Notes: a model not told the origin generated them from the sequence alone. Positions 46,571 to 56,439 are shown, numbered from the stretch's first letter. The stretch: 64,000 bases of DNA from Porticoccus litoralis (GCF_030676955.1 NZ_JAUUUU010000002.1:62001-126000), one strand, 5' to 3'. Numbers and translations are program-made.

Positions 46571-47470
46571 ATGACATCGGAAAAGTCCCAAAAAACGGTA
46601 TCCCTAGTTCTGGGGAGTGGCGGTGCTCGCGGCCTGGCTCACATCGGTGTCATTGATTGGCTTGAAAAAAATGATTTCAAAATAGAATCTATTTCTGGTT
46701 GTTCAATAGGTGCTCTTGTGGGTGGCATTTACGCCGCTGGAAAGTTGGATGATTTCGAGAGCTGGGTACGACAAATAACCAAGATTGATGTTTTTAAGTT
46801 GCTCGATCTTTCATGGGATAAAAGTGGTCTTGTGAAAGGCGATAAACTGTTTGATACGTTGAGGGACCTTGTGGGCGATGTGGCTATTGAGGACTTGCCT
46901 ATCTCCTATACTGCTGTGGCCACCGATGTGTCAGTAGAAAAAGAAGTCTGGATGAATTCAGGAAAACTGTTTGATGCTATCCGGGCGTCTATCTCATTGC
47001 CCCTTCTTTTTACGCCGTTCAGATATGAGGGAGTCGAACTCATTGATGGCGGTGTGTTAAACCCTGTGCCGATAGCACCTACCTTTAATGACCAAACAGA
47101 TTTAACCGTGGCCGTGAATCTTGGTGGCAGGGTGGATAAAAAGAGCGAGCCAACGGCAAGTGAAGATTCGTCAGAGCAAGAGAGGTCTCCCCTGATAGAG
47201 AAGGTTTCCTCTTTCGTGAAAGGCTTTAAGGATTCGACAGTAAACAACGTCGGCAAAGATTGGGGTGCGTATGATATCGCCAATCAGGCTTTTGATACGA
47301 TGCAAGGTGCAATTGCGAGGCAGAAGTTGGCGGCTTACCCGGCTGATTATTTAATTGAGATACCCAGAAATGCATGTGGGATTATAGATTTTGATTGTGC
47401 TGCTGAAATGATAGAGCTTGGATACAAAAGCGCTGAGGAAAGTCTGGGTAAAATCATAGGTGAAATCTGA
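46571..47470 (+). CDS. Patatin-like phospholipase, RssA/NTE type
   Basis: A 299-residue lipid acyl hydrolase. Oxyanion motif GSGGARG near residues 15-21, nucleophile Ser45 in GCSIG and the dyad Asp158 in DGG. No signal peptide, so it probably acts on the inner membrane face. It has a charged low-complexity segment near residues 192-208. Codons are more AT-rich than in neighbouring housekeeping genes, hinting at a different history. AAAGG precedes the ATG. Confidence 0.92.
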   Translation: MTSEKSQKTVSLVLGSGGARGLAHIGVIDWLEKNDFKIESISGCSIGALVGGIYAAGKLDDFESWVRQITKIDVFKLLDLSWDKSGLVKGDKLFDTLRDLVGDVAIEDLPISYTAVATDVSVEKEVWMNSGKLFDAIRASISLPLLFTPFRYEGVELIDGGVLNPVPIAPTFNDQTDLTVAVNLGGRVDKKSEPTASEDSSEQERSPLIEKVSSFVKGFKDSTVNNVGKDWGAYDIANQAFDTMQGAIARQKLAAYPADYLIEIPRNACGIIDFDCAAEMIELGYKSAEESLGKIIGEI

Positions 47471-47528
47471 AGCATGGTGTCTATAGGGCATTTAGTCAGT
47501 GACGCCATTAAAAACCATTGAGGTATCC

Positions 47529-47834
47529 ATGTTTATCGCAATGAACCGCTTTAAAATCGCCCTGGGAAGCGAGGACGAATTTGTCAGTATCTGGAAGAAC
47601 CGGGAAACCTTTCTGGAAACAGTGCCGGGTTTTAAGGAATTCCATCTGCTACAGGGGCCAACCACAGAAGAATACACGCTGTTCGCTTCTCACTCCGTTT
47701 GGGAATCACGCCAGGCATTTGAAGACTGGACCAAATCGGAATCCTTTCGGAAAGCCCATGCCAATGCTGGAGGTAGCAGGAAGGGAATCTATCTTGGCCC
47801 GCCGCAGTTTGAAGGTTTTGAATCCGTAATCTAG
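47529..47834 (+). CDS. IsdG/HmoA-like haem-degrading monooxygenase
   Basis: A 101-residue dimeric alpha-beta barrel protein of the antibiotic-biosynthesis-monooxygenase fold. The IsdG Asn-Trp-His triad is present as N6 (FIAMNRF), W67 (EDWTKS) and H77 (FRKAH), almost at IsdG numbering. It likely cleaves haem to release iron. ATG 47529 with GAGG 5 nt upstream is the start. No haem uptake genes are adjacent. Confidence 0.87.
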   Translation: MFIAMNRFKIALGSEDEFVSIWKNRETFLETVPGFKEFHLLQGPTTEEYTLFASHSVWESRQAFEDWTKSESFRKAHANAGGSRKGIYLGPPQFEGFESVI

Positions 47835-47880
47835 TTATCCGCTCAGGGCTATTTATAGCCGCTCAAGGCTTTCTATACCC

Positions 47881-50076
47881 TCAAGGCTGCTCAACCCGCA
47901 CGGGTACTGATTTAAAGGCCGGGGTCTTGCTGCGTGGGTCGCTGTCGGTACCCACCAGAACATTGGCCTCGGGAAAGTACGCCATCAGGTTATTTTCCGG
48001 CAGGTCGAAGGGGTAGACCCGTACCCGGTCCATACGGCCATGCTCTGACACCAGATCCACCACATTGTTAATGCCAAGGCGCTCGATGGTGGTTGGGTGC
48101 ATCAGCACCGCCCAGCGGTCATCGGTATCCCGGTAGCTGTCCCGTTCCTCGTAGACGATGGTGTTGAACTGCCCCTCGCTGCGCACTGTCATCAGGGTAA
48201 ACGGATAGTCTTCATTTGCCACGGCACCGGGCAATGGATGTACCGCAAAGCGGGCGCGACTGTTGGGGCGGGAGAACTCTGGGCGGTGTTTCAGCCGTCC
48301 GCGAATATGGAATTCCTTGCGCGCCACGTCGATATCTGCCAGATCCTCCATGCCGGGAATTACCCGGGCGATGGCTTCGCGCACCGTGCGGTGTTGGCGA
48401 AAGCGCTCAAAGTCCACCGGGCTGCTGGGCAGTAGCCGTTCCGCCAGCCCCACCAGGATTTCCACCTCCGGGCGGGTGTGAGCATGTCGTTTAATTCCGC
48501 CGTCGCTAAGGCGCACGAAGTTGAACATGGATTCCTGGGTAGTGGGTTGCCATTCCTCATCCCGGGCGGTGACCGGCAGGATCAGGCTCTCGCTGTGGTC
48601 ACAGCCGTGAATGTGGCCCAGGTTCAGGGTGGTGGTGAGGAACAGCTTGAAGCCGATGCGATCCAGTGACTCCGCAGCCCAGCTGGCGTGTGGAGTGGCA
48701 CCGTACAGGTTACCGCCCATGATCAGTGCTGCGTCGATGTCGCCGCGGTAGCTGGCGTTCATGCAGGCCAGGGTATCCATGCCGGGCCCGGTGGGTAGGC
48801 TGGCCCCCAGTTCTGTTTCCAAACGTTCGAATACTTCCGCTGCGAGCACCGGTTTGACACCGATGGTGCCGATGCCTTGCACATTGCTGTGGCCGCGCAG
48901 AGGAAGTAATCCAGCGCCGGGTTTGCCCACCATGCAGCGCAACAGCGCCAGGTTGGCGATGTATTCAATGTTCTCAACACCGTGGCGATGGTGGGTCATA
49001 CCCATACCCCAGGCGAAGATTGTGCGTTCGGAGGCCGCATACGCACTGGCGGCCTGCTCGATCTGGCTGCGGGCAATGCCTGTATCCCGTTCGATGGCCT
49101 CCCAGTCGGTCTGCTGGATATCATCCAGAAACGCCTCGAAGCCCTCGGTGTGCTGCTCTATATAGGCCCTGTCCTGATGGCCGCCCGCCAAAACTGCCTT
49201 GGCGATGCCCTTGAACAGGCCGATATCGCTGCCGATGGCCGGTTGCAGGTATTGACTGGCGATCCAGGTGCCGCCGCTGGCCATGGATTTGGCGCTTTTG
49301 GGTACCGCAAAGCGGACCAGCCCCGGTTCTTTTGCCGGGTTGATCACAATGACCTGGCCGCCGCGCTCCCGCAATCGTTGTAATTGGTGCAGCAGTCGGG
49401 GATGGTTGGACGCGGGGTTGGCACCTATCAGGAACACCAGGTCACAATGACTCAAATCCTCCAACTCCACTGTGGCGGTGCCGGTGCCGATGGTACTGCC
49501 CAGGGCCTCGCTGGTGGCCTGGTGGCAGTAGTAGGAGCAGTTATTAATGTTGTTGGTGCCGTAGAGTCGCGCTAGCAACTGCAACACAAATCCGGCTTCG
49601 TTGGAGGAACGTCCGGAGGAATAGAAGAAGCTGCGTGACGGCAGGGTCTCGGCAAACTTGCCAGCGGCATAATCCAGCGCCCAGTCCCAGCTCACTTCAC
49701 GGAAGCGAGTCTCATCGGCCCCCTTGTAAATGGGTTTGCCGAGCCGCCCCAAGTGTTCCAGCTCGCGGCCGCTCAATTCCCGCAGCTGCGCCAGGGGGTG
49801 ATCGAAAATCTCTGAAGGAATGGCCGGCTGGATATCGGTGGATTGCGCCTGAATGCTCTTGTTGCAGACGGCGGGAAATTCTCCCAACTCATTGGTCATC
49901 CCACCTTGTTGACCGCCCATGCCCAGCCCGCAGGCCTTGCAGGCATTATTGGCACGCAGAGCCTTGGATGAGTTCAGCAGACCAATTTTGCGAACGGTAC
50001 TGAGGGTGTAGAGCACCTTCTTTGGGCCACCGCCAACAATATGATCGGATGGGGTTCTGGGCGGCTGGCGACTCAT
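47881..50076 (-). CDS. FdhF/YdeP-family molybdopterin oxidoreductase
   Basis: A 731-residue molybdopterin-dependent enzyme of the formate dehydrogenase-like YdeP group. N-terminal Cys residues (CKACGLGMGG and VCNKS) may hold an iron-sulfur cluster. The Mo domain includes SSGRSSNEAGF, GANPASNHPR, RGHSNVQGIG and a C-terminal beta-barrel domain. No twin-arginine signal, so it is cytoplasmic. It is 15 bp after fghA and probably in one operon with it and adhC, which suggests formate as substrate; that is inferred from context. Confidence 0.87.
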   Translation of the reverse strand: MSRQPPRTPSDHIVGGGPKKVLYTLSTVRKIGLLNSSKALRANNACKACGLGMGGQQGGMTNELGEFPAVCNKSIQAQSTDIQPAIPSEIFDHPLAQLRELSGRELEHLGRLGKPIYKGADETRFREVSWDWALDYAAGKFAETLPSRSFFYSSGRSSNEAGFVLQLLARLYGTNNINNCSYYCHQATSEALGSTIGTGTATVELEDLSHCDLVFLIGANPASNHPRLLHQLQRLRERGGQVIVINPAKEPGLVRFAVPKSAKSMASGGTWIASQYLQPAIGSDIGLFKGIAKAVLAGGHQDRAYIEQHTEGFEAFLDDIQQTDWEAIERDTGIARSQIEQAASAYAASERTIFAWGMGMTHHRHGVENIEYIANLALLRCMVGKPGAGLLPLRGHSNVQGIGTIGVKPVLAAEVFERLETELGASLPTGPGMDTLACMNASYRGDIDAALIMGGNLYGATPHASWAAESLDRIGFKLFLTTTLNLGHIHGCDHSESLILPVTARDEEWQPTTQESMFNFVRLSDGGIKRHAHTRPEVEILVGLAERLLPSSPVDFERFRQHRTVREAIARVIPGMEDLADIDVARKEFHIRGRLKHRPEFSRPNSRARFAVHPLPGAVANEDYPFTLMTVRSEGQFNTIVYEERDSYRDTDDRWAVLMHPTTIERLGINNVVDLVSEHGRMDRVRVYPFDLPENNLMAYFPEANVLVGTDSDPRSKTPAFKSVPVRVEQP

Positions 50077-50091
50077 GATGACGACTGTGCG

Positions 50092-50925
50092 TTACAGGTA
50101 CTGCGCGTGAAAACGCAGGTGGTCGCCGATCAGGCTGGCGATGAAAAAGTAGCTGTGGTCGTAGCCTGGCTGCATTCGCAACTGCAGGGGGTAACCCGCC
50201 TCCTTTGCCGCTTGCTGTAATAGCTCTGGCTTGAGCTGTTCCTGCAGGAAGTTGTCGGCATCCCCCTGGTCTATCAGCATGGGGAGCTGTCGCTGCGCAC
50301 TCCTCATCAGTTCGCTGCTGTCGTAGTCGCTCCAGGTTTCACGATTACTTCCCAGGTAGTTAGCGAGGGCTTTTTCACCCCAGGGGCAGTGCATGGGGGA
50401 ACAGATGGGGGCAAAGGCCGATACCGAGCGGTAGCGGCCGGGGTTTTTCAGGGCGATGGTCAGCGCGCCGTGGCCACCCATGGAGTGGCCGCTGATAGCC
50501 ATCTTGTCTCCATCCACCGGGAAGTGCTCGTTAATCAGGGCTGGTAGTTCCTCCACCACGTAGTCGTACATGCGGTAGTGGTTGGACCAGGGCGCCTGGG
50601 TGGCATTGACATAGAATCCCGCGCCCAGGCCAAAATCGTAATTGCCTTCAGGATCATCGGGTACCCCTTCCCCGCGTGGGCTGGTATCCGGCGCTACGAT
50701 GGCGATGCCGTGTTCTGCCGCATAGCGCTGGGCGCCAGCCTTGGTAACAAAATTTTCGTCCGTGCAGGTGAGTCCGGACAGCCAGTACAGCACTGGCACA
50801 ACCCCCTGCTCCGCCTGCGGCGGCAGGTAGATGGAAAAGGTCATGTCACAGTTAAGCACCGCAGAGGGGTGCCGAAAGCGCAGTTGCTGGCCGCCGAAAC
50901 AGCGGTGGACGTCGATCTGTTCCAT
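50092..50925 (-). CDS. fghA: S-formylglutathione hydrolase
   Basis: A 277-residue esterase-D-type alpha/beta hydrolase that splits S-formylglutathione to formate and glutathione. Nucleophile Ser148 in SGHSMGGHGAL, oxyanion region LSGLTCTDENF, and a late GYDHSYFF with the catalytic His. It follows adhC by 15 bp. Confidence 0.96.
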   Translation of the reverse strand: MEQIDVHRCFGGQQLRFRHPSAVLNCDMTFSIYLPPQAEQGVVPVLYWLSGLTCTDENFVTKAGAQRYAAEHGIAIVAPDTSPRGEGVPDDPEGNYDFGLGAGFYVNATQAPWSNHYRMYDYVVEELPALINEHFPVDGDKMAISGHSMGGHGALTIALKNPGRYRSVSAFAPICSPMHCPWGEKALANYLGSNRETWSDYDSSELMRSAQRQLPMLIDQGDADNFLQEQLKPELLQQAAKEAGYPLQLRMQPGYDHSYFFIASLIGDHLRFHAQYL

Positions 50926-50940
50926 TGGTTATCCCTGCCC

Positions 50941-52047
50941 TCAGTAGAGCACTACAGAGCGAATGCTTTCGCCGCTGTGCATCAGATCAAAGGCGCGGTT
51001 GATGTCCTGCAGGGGCATGGTGTGGGTGATCAGCGCGTCAATGTTGATCTTCCCCTCCATGTACCAGTCGACGATTTTCGGTACATCGGTGCGACCACGT
51101 GCGCCACCAAAGGCCGTGCCTCGCCAGGAACGACCGGTGACCAGCTGAAATGGCCGGGTGGAAATTTCCTGACCAGCACCGGCTACGCCGATAATGCAGC
51201 TTTCTCCCCAGCCCTTGTGGCAACACTCCAGTGCCTGGCGCATGACATTGACATTGCCAATGCACTCGAAGCTGTAGTCAACGCCGCCGCCGGTGATTTC
51301 AACCAGGTGGCCCACCACGTCATCCACCTCGGAAGGGTTCACGAAGTCAGTCATGCCGAACTGTTTCGCCAGCGCCACCTTGGACGGGTTCAGGTCGATG
51401 CCGATGATGCGGGTGGCGCCGACCATCTTGGCTCCCTGAATAACGTTCAGGCCGATGCCACCGAGCCCGAATACCGCCACGGTAGAGCCCGGTTCCACTT
51501 TCATGGTGAAAGCCACGGCGCCGATACCGGTGGTGACGCCACAGCCGATATAGCAGATCTTGTCGAAAGGGGCGTCCTCGCGGACCTTGGCCAGAGCGAT
51601 TTCCGGCAGCACGGTGTAGTTAGAAAAAGTGGAGCAGCCCATGTAGTGAAGGATGGGTTTGCCATCCAGGGAAAAGCGGCTGGTGCCATCGGGCATCAGG
51701 CCCTGGCCCTGTGTGCTGCGGATGGCCTGGCAGAGATTGGTTTTCGGGTGCAGGCAGTAGTCGCACTCCCGGCATTCCGGTGTATACAGGGGGATCACAT
51801 GGTCGCCGGGCTTGAGGCTTTTGACGCCGGGGCCAACGTCGACAACCACGCCGGCACCTTCGTGGCCGAGGATGGCGGGAAACGCGCCTTCCGGATCATC
51901 GCCGGATAGGGTGAAGGCATCTGTGTGGCAAACACCAGTGGCCTTGATTTCCACCAGAACCTCACCGGCCCTGGGTCCCTGTAAATCTACTTCGACCACT
52001 TCCAGTGGACTTCCTGCGCCAAAAGCGACCGCCGCACGTGTTTTCAT
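50941..52047 (-). CDS. adhC: S-(hydroxymethyl)glutathione dehydrogenase / class III alcohol dehydrogenase
   Basis: A 368-residue zinc enzyme that oxidises the glutathione adduct of formaldehyde with NAD; relatives also reduce S-nitrosoglutathione. Catalytic zinc ligands start at GVCHTD; the structural zinc Cys set is PECRECDYCLHPKTNLC. NAD-binding GLGGIGLNVIQGAK. AGGAG is 6 nt before the ATG. First gene of the formaldehyde set. Confidence 0.97.
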   Translation of the reverse strand: MKTRAAVAFGAGSPLEVVEVDLQGPRAGEVLVEIKATGVCHTDAFTLSGDDPEGAFPAILGHEGAGVVVDVGPGVKSLKPGDHVIPLYTPECRECDYCLHPKTNLCQAIRSTQGQGLMPDGTSRFSLDGKPILHYMGCSTFSNYTVLPEIALAKVREDAPFDKICYIGCGVTTGIGAVAFTMKVEPGSTVAVFGLGGIGLNVIQGAKMVGATRIIGIDLNPSKVALAKQFGMTDFVNPSEVDDVVGHLVEITGGGVDYSFECIGNVNVMRQALECCHKGWGESCIIGVAGAGQEISTRPFQLVTGRSWRGTAFGGARGRTDVPKIVDWYMEGKINIDALITHTMPLQDINRAFDLMHSGESIRSVVLY

Positions 52048-52134
52048 TCTGTACTCCTGATTGAGTCGACATTTACGGTTGGCTGACTATAGACAGTTGC
52101 CAGCGGGTTAGTAAATGCCATTTTGGTGTGGATT

Positions 52135-53784
52135 TTAAGGCTTGATCATCACCAGGTCCCTGACAGCGCTGGCCAGCATCTGATTGGAGACCAACAGTTC
52201 CCGGTTGATATTAAGCAGTGAGGACAGGGGAATACCAATGGCATCACTACTGTCATAGCGGGTCATCAACTGGTGCAGCCGGTCATGGGATAGGTTGATT
52301 TCTTCCTGGAGTTGAACATGCTTTTCTTCCAGAAGTACTGGGTCGGTATGTTCCACCAGGTTGAGTAAATGCCGGTAAATATTGCGCGTGTCATGACGCA
52401 GGGTTTCGATCAACTCCTCATCGTCGGACTGAGTGCGCAGCTCCACAATATTCTGACGCACATTTTTGAGACTCTTGGCACCGTAGACCAGATCGCGGGA
52501 GGCGTGGACCAGTTGAGAGACCTTAGCTGTGACCCCTTCCCCTGACTTTTCACGCAGGACGCGGTTGGCATATTGCAGAACCTGCTGCTCGGTATGCTTG
52601 ATTTCGGAATACTGATCATCGTAGCTGGATTTAGCCTGCTTGATCTGTTCGTAGACTTCCAGGCCATTGAAGCCAAGCAGCAATTCTTCCGGACGAATGC
52701 GCAACACCCGTAGATTGAGAATTGTCACCTTGTAATAGAGCCGAATCACTTCCTGGCGGATTGCTTCGCTAGCGGCATCGCTGACCGTGGGCGATACCTT
52801 GGTGATGTACTGACAGCCAATCAGGTCATCATCGGCGAAACGACCCTGCAGCCATTTGGCAAAAGGTGACACGATGGGCAGGAACATCAGAATGCCCAGG
52901 CCATTGAAGAGAGAGTGAAACAGCACCAGCACATACATGGGATCGGTTACATCCAGTCTGTCGGTGATGAAGTTCAGCAGTGGGTACATCAGCAGCAGAG
53001 CCACGGAGCTGACGACCAGGTTGAAAATAAAATGCGACAGGGCGACCCGGCGCTTGTCGGACGAACCCTTCACGCCGCCTATGATCACTGTGCTGGTGGT
53101 GCCGAGATTAGCGCCAATCACAATGGCCGCTGCGGTGGTGAGGGGCAGGACACCGGCATGGATAGCGCTTAGTACGATCATCATGGTGGCGGAGCTGGAC
53201 TGGATCAGTGCGGTAAAAAGCACGCCGCCAAGAACGTAGAGTAGTATCGGGTATTCGCTGAAAACTGACGGGGAGATGTGATCGGATAGAAAGCCCATAC
53301 TGGTTTTCATGAAATCCAGGCCCATCAGCAACAACCCCAGCCCCAGCAGCAGTCGTGCCTGGCTGTGGCGGCTGTAGTCGGGATTGAGAAACACCACGCC
53401 CAGTGTTCCCAGTGCCAGCAACGGCATGGCGTATTCTGTCAGACTCATCTTGAAACCAATGGTCGCGACAATCCAGCCGGTAAAGGTGGTGCCGAGGTTG
53501 GCGCCAAAAATCACACCCAGTGCATTGGTCATGGACAGGATGCCCGCGCCCACGAAAGCCAGGACAAACAGGCCAACCATGGAGCTGCTCTGCAGGCAGG
53601 CAGTGCTGATAATGCCGATGAATACCCCCCGCACCGGGGTTTTGGTGTAATCCCGCAGCAGGTGTCGGAAGGAGCGGGTACCAAGCGTTCTCAGTGCCTG
53701 CTCCAGCATGGTCATGCCAAACAGGAACAGGCCCAGCCCTGCCACCAGCTCCCAAGGTTCAAAATTCGGTATATCCGGCTGCAT
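52135..53784 (-). CDS. Na/Pi cotransporter family protein (YjbB-like, with PhoU-like tail)
   Basis: A 549-residue protein with two Na/Pi-cotransporter repeats (TACLQSSSMVGLF and ALIQSSSATMMIV carry the QSSS motifs) over residues 15-320, then a helical PhoU-like cytoplasmic domain to the C-terminus. It probably moves phosphate with sodium, direction unclear. ATG 53784 was chosen; a TTG 24 codons upstream adds residues without family support. Confidence 0.9.
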   Translation of the reverse strand: MQPDIPNFEPWELVAGLGLFLFGMTMLEQALRTLGTRSFRHLLRDYTKTPVRGVFIGIISTACLQSSSMVGLFVLAFVGAGILSMTNALGVIFGANLGTTFTGWIVATIGFKMSLTEYAMPLLALGTLGVVFLNPDYSRHSQARLLLGLGLLLMGLDFMKTSMGFLSDHISPSVFSEYPILLYVLGGVLFTALIQSSSATMMIVLSAIHAGVLPLTTAAAIVIGANLGTTSTVIIGGVKGSSDKRRVALSHFIFNLVVSSVALLLMYPLLNFITDRLDVTDPMYVLVLFHSLFNGLGILMFLPIVSPFAKWLQGRFADDDLIGCQYITKVSPTVSDAASEAIRQEVIRLYYKVTILNLRVLRIRPEELLLGFNGLEVYEQIKQAKSSYDDQYSEIKHTEQQVLQYANRVLREKSGEGVTAKVSQLVHASRDLVYGAKSLKNVRQNIVELRTQSDDEELIETLRHDTRNIYRHLLNLVEHTDPVLLEEKHVQLQEEINLSHDRLHQLMTRYDSSDAIGIPLSSLLNINRELLVSNQMLASAVRDLVMIKP

Positions 53785-53895
53785 GATCTGTATGCGTTTT
53801 CCCGATCGGACTCTTGAGGAAAGTTTAGCAGTCAGCCCGGCGGTGGGAAGGGCCAATTACCCGCGGCAGACAGACTGCCGCGGGGATTGGAGGGT

Positions 53896-56439
53896 TTATT
53901 TGCCCAGTGGCTTGAAAATCAGGATCAGCTTGGGCAGCAGGGTCATGGAGCCCAGCAGGGCGGTCAGCATGGCGAGACCGGTGAGCAGGCCAAAGTAGAC
54001 CGAGGGAATAAAGTTCGACAACGACAGAATGGAAAAGCCGACGATGATGGTAATGGCGGTATAGAACAGTGCGCGACCAATACTGCCATGGGCGCGATGC
54101 ATAGCGGCCAGGTAATCCCTATCGACAGCGAACTCCCGCTTGAAGCGAGTGATGTAGTGAATGGAGTTATCCACTCCGATACCCACGGTGATGGCGGCAA
54201 TGGTGATGGTCATCATGTCCAGCGGGATACGCGCCAGGCCCATGCCTCCCAGTACCACGGTGGCTGCCAGCATGTTGGGCAGCATGGCAATCAGCGAGAT
54301 GGAAATGGAGCGGAACAGCACCATGAACATCACCATGATGCCCAGGAATACCGCACCGAGAGTGAGGATCTGTGAGCGGAACAGGCTTTGCAGCATGTTG
54401 TTGTAAAGCACCAGCAGGCTGGTGAAATGTACCTGGTCGTCCTGCAGGCCCACTTCATCGACGATGTAGCTGCGGATATTGGCCAACAGCTCGGGACGTT
54501 TCAGCTCACTACCGGTTTCCTTGATGCGCAAGGTGATGCGTGCCTGATTCAGTTCGTCATCGATATAGGGGTCAAATAACAGTGCCGCGTTTTCGGGGGA
54601 CAGGCTTCTGCGCACAAACGCCAGTTCCAGGTCGTTAAGCTTGTGTTCCATCAGGTCTTCAGCGACATCGGCAATGGTCACCAGCGAGCTGACCTTGCCC
54701 ACTTCCGGCAGGGAATCCAGGTAATTGTGAATCTTTGAAAGATCCTGCAGGCCCACGCCGGTAAACCAGTAGCTGTTGGGCTTGTCATCATTACTTGTTG
54801 GGCTCTCATCACCAAAGGGATCGTCAGAGGCAAATGGATCATCCGCGGCGAACGGATCATCGGCCGCAAAGGGGTCTTCCTCCGCAAACGGATCGTCTTC
54901 GGTCACGGTGGGCATGGGCGGAACCGGAGGTGCATCGAGGATGATATCCAGGGGCGTGGTACCACCCAGTTTTTCATCAATAACGGACAGACCCTGATAG
55001 ATCTCGGTGTCGGAGCGGAAGTAATCGATAAAGCGGTTTTCCACCTGCAGTTGGGAAATGCCCCAGCAGCTGATGACGCCGGCCAGTAATGCCAGTGTCA
55101 GCACCAGCTTGCCGTGGTTTTCGGTAAAGCGGGCAAAAATCATGGTGTAGGCGGCGGAGTTGTCACCCTTGTCGTTATTTTTGCCCTTGCCAATCAGCAT
55201 CATGCCGGCGGGAATCACGATAAATGCCAGGGTCAATGCCAGGGCAATACCCATGGTCATCATCCAGCCAAAGTCGATGACCGGGCGGATATCGCTGACC
55301 ACCAGCGATACAAAGGCAACGCCGGTGGTGAGTACGGTGTACAGGCAGGGGCGAGCCATATAGGACACGGTGCCGCGTACCAGTTCCAGCTGGCTTTGCT
55401 CGGGATTATCCGTCTGCAGTTCGCGGTAGCGCACGATCAAGTGGATCGTTAGGGCCAAGGTGATAATCAGCAACAGCGCGACAAAATTCGAGGAGATAAC
55501 TGTCAGGCGCCAATCGATCCAGCTGAGGTAGCCGAGCATGATTTCCACCGACAGCACACAGGTCAGCAACGGTAGAACAACCCAGCGTATCTGGCGGAAA
55601 ATAATGGCCAGGGTGGCGATGATGAACAGCACAATGCCGGTACCAAACACCCTCAGGTCACTTTTGATAAATTCGATCATGTCCGCGGTGATCATGCTGG
55701 GGCCACCCAGAAAGATTTGTGCGCGGTCCTTGAATTGGGCCATTTTTTCACGGATTTCCGCTACCCGCTGGTGCTCTTCCACTGCCCGTGCTGTGCGGTA
55801 GTCTAAAAACTCTTTACTCACCCGTTCCAGTTCAACTTCCTCTTCGGCGGTGAGGCCCTCGGTGTCCCGCTTGAGACGCAGGGAATCCCGTTGACGAACC
55901 AGGGTGAGGTATTGCCGATCCAGTTCCATGGTGGCCATCAATGCGGTGGTCTGGCCGTCGGGGCTGAGAATCAGTTTGCGGTAAATCGGGCTTTCCAGGA
56001 ATTCCTTGCGGGCCAGATCGCGGTCGGTGTCCGGGTTTCTAAGTGTGCGGGGTTCTTCCTTGAGCTGGGATACGGTGACCTTGGGGCTGTAAAGTAGCGG
56101 TACATCGAGAATCGAGGTGACGTTGGCGACGCCACTGATGGTTTTCAATTCGTCGCTCATTTGAGCCAGTGTGTTCAGTGAGGCGTCATCAAACAGGTCG
56201 CCTTCATTTGGGGTGTAGGTCACCACCAGAAAGTCGCTGCTGCCATAGTGCTGCAGGGTTTCCCGGAAGTAATCGAGGGAGGTGTCGTGCTCCAGGGTCA
56301 GGGAGTCGGCGGAAGCATCCAATTTGAAATTGGGTAGCCCGAACGCCATGCCAACGGCCAGCAGAATGATGAAGATAATTGCTGCCAGCGGATGGCGCAA
56401 AACCAGTTTTTCGTAGATTCCCAGAAGCCTCTCAGACAT
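53896..56439 (-). CDS. RND/MMPL-family exporter
   Basis: An 847-residue membrane protein of the COG1033 RND superfamily. It has two halves, each with one leading helix, a large periplasmic loop and five clustered helices (about 260-415 and 690-845). Substrates of relatives include hopanoids and lipids. The second periplasmic loop holds an acidic DPF repeat at residues 514-544 not usual for the family. The C-terminal GVDNSIHYITRFKRE is an RND motif-D-like region. Confidence 0.9.
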   Translation of the reverse strand: MSERLLGIYEKLVLRHPLAAIIFIILLAVGMAFGLPNFKLDASADSLTLEHDTSLDYFRETLQHYGSSDFLVVTYTPNEGDLFDDASLNTLAQMSDELKTISGVANVTSILDVPLLYSPKVTVSQLKEEPRTLRNPDTDRDLARKEFLESPIYRKLILSPDGQTTALMATMELDRQYLTLVRQRDSLRLKRDTEGLTAEEEVELERVSKEFLDYRTARAVEEHQRVAEIREKMAQFKDRAQIFLGGPSMITADMIEFIKSDLRVFGTGIVLFIIATLAIIFRQIRWVVLPLLTCVLSVEIMLGYLSWIDWRLTVISSNFVALLLIITLALTIHLIVRYRELQTDNPEQSQLELVRGTVSYMARPCLYTVLTTGVAFVSLVVSDIRPVIDFGWMMTMGIALALTLAFIVIPAGMMLIGKGKNNDKGDNSAAYTMIFARFTENHGKLVLTLALLAGVISCWGISQLQVENRFIDYFRSDTEIYQGLSVIDEKLGGTTPLDIILDAPPVPPMPTVTEDDPFAEEDPFAADDPFAADDPFASDDPFGDESPTSNDDKPNSYWFTGVGLQDLSKIHNYLDSLPEVGKVSSLVTIADVAEDLMEHKLNDLELAFVRRSLSPENAALLFDPYIDDELNQARITLRIKETGSELKRPELLANIRSYIVDEVGLQDDQVHFTSLLVLYNNMLQSLFRSQILTLGAVFLGIMVMFMVLFRSISISLIAMLPNMLAATVVLGGMGLARIPLDMMTITIAAITVGIGVDNSIHYITRFKREFAVDRDYLAAMHRAHGSIGRALFYTAITIIVGFSILSLSNFIPSVYFGLLTGLAMLTALLGSMTLLPKLILIFKPLGK
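54808..54900 (-). repeat. Tandem 18-bp repeats coding for DDPFAA units
   Basis: Five imperfect copies of an 18-bp unit encode DDPFAE, EDPFAA, DDPFAA, DDPFAS and DDPFGD in the exporter's second periplasmic loop. The segment adds about ten acidic residues in a row of Pro/Phe-spaced units. Copy number may vary between strains. Confidence 0.85.

Noticed and set aside
47839..47897. Imperfect 20-bp repeats (CGCTCAAGGCT-like) at the end of the molybdoenzyme gene
   Set aside because: Two and a half diverged copies partly inside coding sequence; too weak to call a repeat element.
50578..51909. A 443-codon plus-strand open frame
   Set aside because: It runs antisense through fghA and adhC, both certain by motifs; its length comes from GC-rich third positions and it shows no protein family.
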